A stretch of 15,528 bases of DNA from a bacterium (GTDB taxonomy: Bacteria > Desulfobacterota > Deferrisomatia > Deferrisomatales > BM512), in NCBI GenBank assembly GCA_009724975.1, contig SRXB01000015.1, positions 1 to 15,528 on the forward strand, written 5' to 3'. The notes under the pieces are model-generated. The model saw only the letters and a program-made list of their open reading frames with translations, was not told the origin of the DNA and did no database searches. The stretch's first letter is position 1. Each line of letters begins with the position of its first letter. Positions 13,883-15,528 of this stretch are shown here, in pieces. The translations under genes were made by a program, and so were the position numbers.

Positions 13883-15528
13883 CAGCCGCCCGCTTTTTTC
13901 TTTCTTTCAATGGCGCGCGTGATTTCGCTTCTAAGGCGCTGGACTATCTCGTTATCGTTGTTTTTGATGCTTGGGCAGGAGTTGCCGTCAAGGGTTTTGA
14001 GTGCCTCTTCGGATCTGCCGAAGCGGTGCAGCACGAGGGCCTTGTTGTAATTCAGGAAGGGGTAGAAGGGCTCTATCTGCCCGACCTGCTCGAAATACAT
14101 CAGCGCCTTCCAAAGCTCGTTTCGGGCGACGTATTCGCTGGCGAGGCTGTTTTTGGCCATCGCGTTCCGACCCTTGTAAAGCTCGTCGATATGCTCGAAA
14201 AGAACGATGGTGTCGCGCCAGTAGCTCGTCATCCGGTAGCTGACCGAGGTGGCGGCGATGATGACTATGACCGCGGGGATGGCAAGGTAGCGCTTGTCTA
14301 GCTTCAGGTTTCCCGCTATGCGGACCACCCCCCAGACGAAGGCGGTGAGAAACCCGATGTGTGGCAGGTAGGTGAAACGGTCGGAATACCCCTGCAGACC
14401 AGCCGAAACGAGGCCGCTGTTGGGAGAGAGGACCACCAGGAACCAGACCCAGCCGAAGAGGAGCTCCGGCGCCCTCTTGCGCAAAAGCCATACGCAAAGG
14501 GAGATAGCCAGGAGCGCGGTGATGGTGAAGAGCGAAAAGACTATCACCTCGCGAGTGCGCTCGGAGGCGGGGGCGAACATTATGTCGGTGATCCAGAAGG
14601 TACGCTCAAGGTATTTCCAGTAGCCGTTGGCCGCAACCGAGATGTTGGAGAGCGAACTTTTGGGGGCTATCGGATTTATCGTTATCTGGGTGTAGTAGGT
14701 CATCGCCGCGCAGCCGAAGGAGAAGGCGAAATGGGGTATTTTCTCCAGAAAAACCGGCTTTACCGCGCCGATCAGCCTCTGCCCCTCCTGGCGCTTGTAC
14801 CTGCCGAGCGGCCAATAGTCCAGAATAAGTAGGGCGGCGGGCAGGACCATCATGGTGGGCTTTGACATTATGCCAAGGAGCATGAAGACCAGGGTCAGCG
14901 CATACCACTTGATCTTCCTGGTCTGCACCCAAAGGACGTGCATCCAAAGAGCCAGCATGAAGAAAAGACCTATCAGGAGATCCTTTCTCTCCGTGACCCA
15001 CGCAACCGATTCCACCCTCAGGGGATGGGCGGTCCAGATAAGCACCACGAAAAAACTGCGCCAGACCGAGCCTGTCGCCCTTTTGAGGAAAAAGAAGAAG
15101 GCGATGGCGTTTGCCATGTAAAGGATGGTGTTGGTGCGGTGCATCGCACCTTCGTTCATCCCCCAGAACTGGATGTCGAACATGTAGGAAAGCCATGTCA
15201 CGGGTATCCAGAAGTTCTGGTAGATCATCGTGAAGGAGCCGTATATCCCTTTCCAGGTAAAGCCGTTCCTGACGAGGAAGTTTTGGTTTACGTAATCGTA
15301 GTCGTCAAGGGATATCAGCCTGAAGGTCGAGGTCTGCCAGTAAATGATTGCCGCCAGAACCAGTATGGCGGCGCACATTCCGGCGACAACGCCCTTGCTG
15401 CGCAACTTCGGGGGGACATTCTCGACGATGAGGTCGTCGCCTCCGGCGGGCAGGAGCCTGCCGAAAAAAGCGATGACGGAGTCGGTTACGGATATGCCGG
15501 AAGACTCCTCGGCGCCGGACGAGGGCTG
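13882..15528 (-). CDS. TMTC-like GT-C membrane protein with TPR region (copy 1), 5' end outside window
   Basis: The core carries SLDDYDYVNQNFLV, WLSYMFDIQFWG, HPLRVESVAWVTERKDLL, SKPTMMVLPAALLILDYWPLG, PNSGLVSAGLQGYSDRF and a C-terminal TPR-like tail, as in the two downstream copies. The first membrane helix begins near 15385. A TTG at 15405 could start the protein but has no good ribosome-binding site. The frame stays open for 41 more codons to the edge, with the high-GC third positions of real coding sequence; it includes AFFGRLLPAGGDD and IVENVPPK. I therefore treat the gene as partial, with a soluble N-terminal extension that the other copies lack. If the TTG is real, the protein is 507 residues and the edge sequence belongs to something else. 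The function is inferred as for the paralogues. Confidence 0.8.
   Translation of the reverse strand, partial: QPSSGAEESSGISVTDSVIAFFGRLLPAGGDDLIVENVPPKLRSKGVVAGMCAAILVLAAIIYWQTSTFRLISLDDYDYVNQNFLVRNGFTWKGIYGSFTMIYQNFWIPVTWLSYMFDIQFWGMNEGAMHRTNTILYMANAIAFFFFLKRATGSVWRSFFVVLIWTAHPLRVESVAWVTERKDLLIGLFFMLALWMHVLWVQTRKIKWYALTLVFMLLGIMSKPTMMVLPAALLILDYWPLGRYKRQEGQRLIGAVKPVFLEKIPHFAFSFGCAAMTYYTQITINPIAPKSSLSNISVAANGYWKYLERTFWITDIMFAPASERTREVIVFSLFTITALLAISLCVWLLRKRAPELLFGWVWFLVVLSPNSGLVSAGLQGYSDRFTYLPHIGFLTAFVWGVVRIAGNLKLDKRYLAIPAVIVIIAATSVSYRMTSYWRDTIVLFEHIDELYKGRNAMAKNSLASEYVARNELWKALMYFEQVGQIEPFYPFLNYNKALVLHRFGRSEEALKTLDGNSCPSIKNNDNEIVQRLRSEITRAIERKKKAGG

Overview
The window looks like chromosomal DNA of a GC-rich, Gram-negative, anaerobic or facultative bacterium that respires with multihaem c-type cytochromes and makes selenoproteins. 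The gene mix (seven-haem cytochromes, selA, mobA, a two-cluster ferredoxin-like protein, GT-C/TPR membrane proteins) would suit a Desulfuromonas- or Geobacter-like member of the former Deltaproteobacteria. That placement is inference. No tRNA, rRNA, CRISPR array or insertion sequence was seen.

Left part (1-3570). A PAS-containing histidine kinase runs off the left edge on the minus strand. It is divergent from a 4Fe-4S protein gene with a TTG start (1108-1956). A minus-strand pair follows, terC-like then a small exported, probably outer-membrane protein, with no gap between them.

Centre (3571-6546), the most important part. A seven-haem cytochrome c gene (3782-4891) is interrupted by an in-frame TGA at 4553-4555. 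Its close paralogue 0.8 kb downstream (5347-6480) has TGC (Cys) at the same aligned position, inside a conserved non-haem CxxC motif. Directly after the TGA is a perfect 6-bp stem with a GGUUC loop that starts 18 nt past the UGA. This matches the layout of a bacterial SECIS element. I therefore read the gene as one 369-residue selenoprotein with a C255-x-x-U258 site, paired with a Cys-containing twin. crcB (fluoride channel) lies between the two cytochromes and overlaps the second by 4 nt. A hairpin terminator follows each cytochrome.

Right of centre (6547-9176, minus strand). This is a compact operon plsY-selA-mobA. selA makes selenocysteinyl-tRNA, which the upstream selenoprotein would need. 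mobA matures the molybdenum cofactor used by enzymes such as formate dehydrogenase, which are often selenoproteins.

Next (9324-10810, plus strand) is a promoter-led pair: an amidohydrolase and an MtnX-like HAD phosphatase, coupled by a TGATG overlap. The right third (10795-15528, minus strand) holds three tandem paralogues of a TMTC-like polytopic GT-C protein with a C-terminal TPR region. They are tightly coupled, and the first continues past the right edge.
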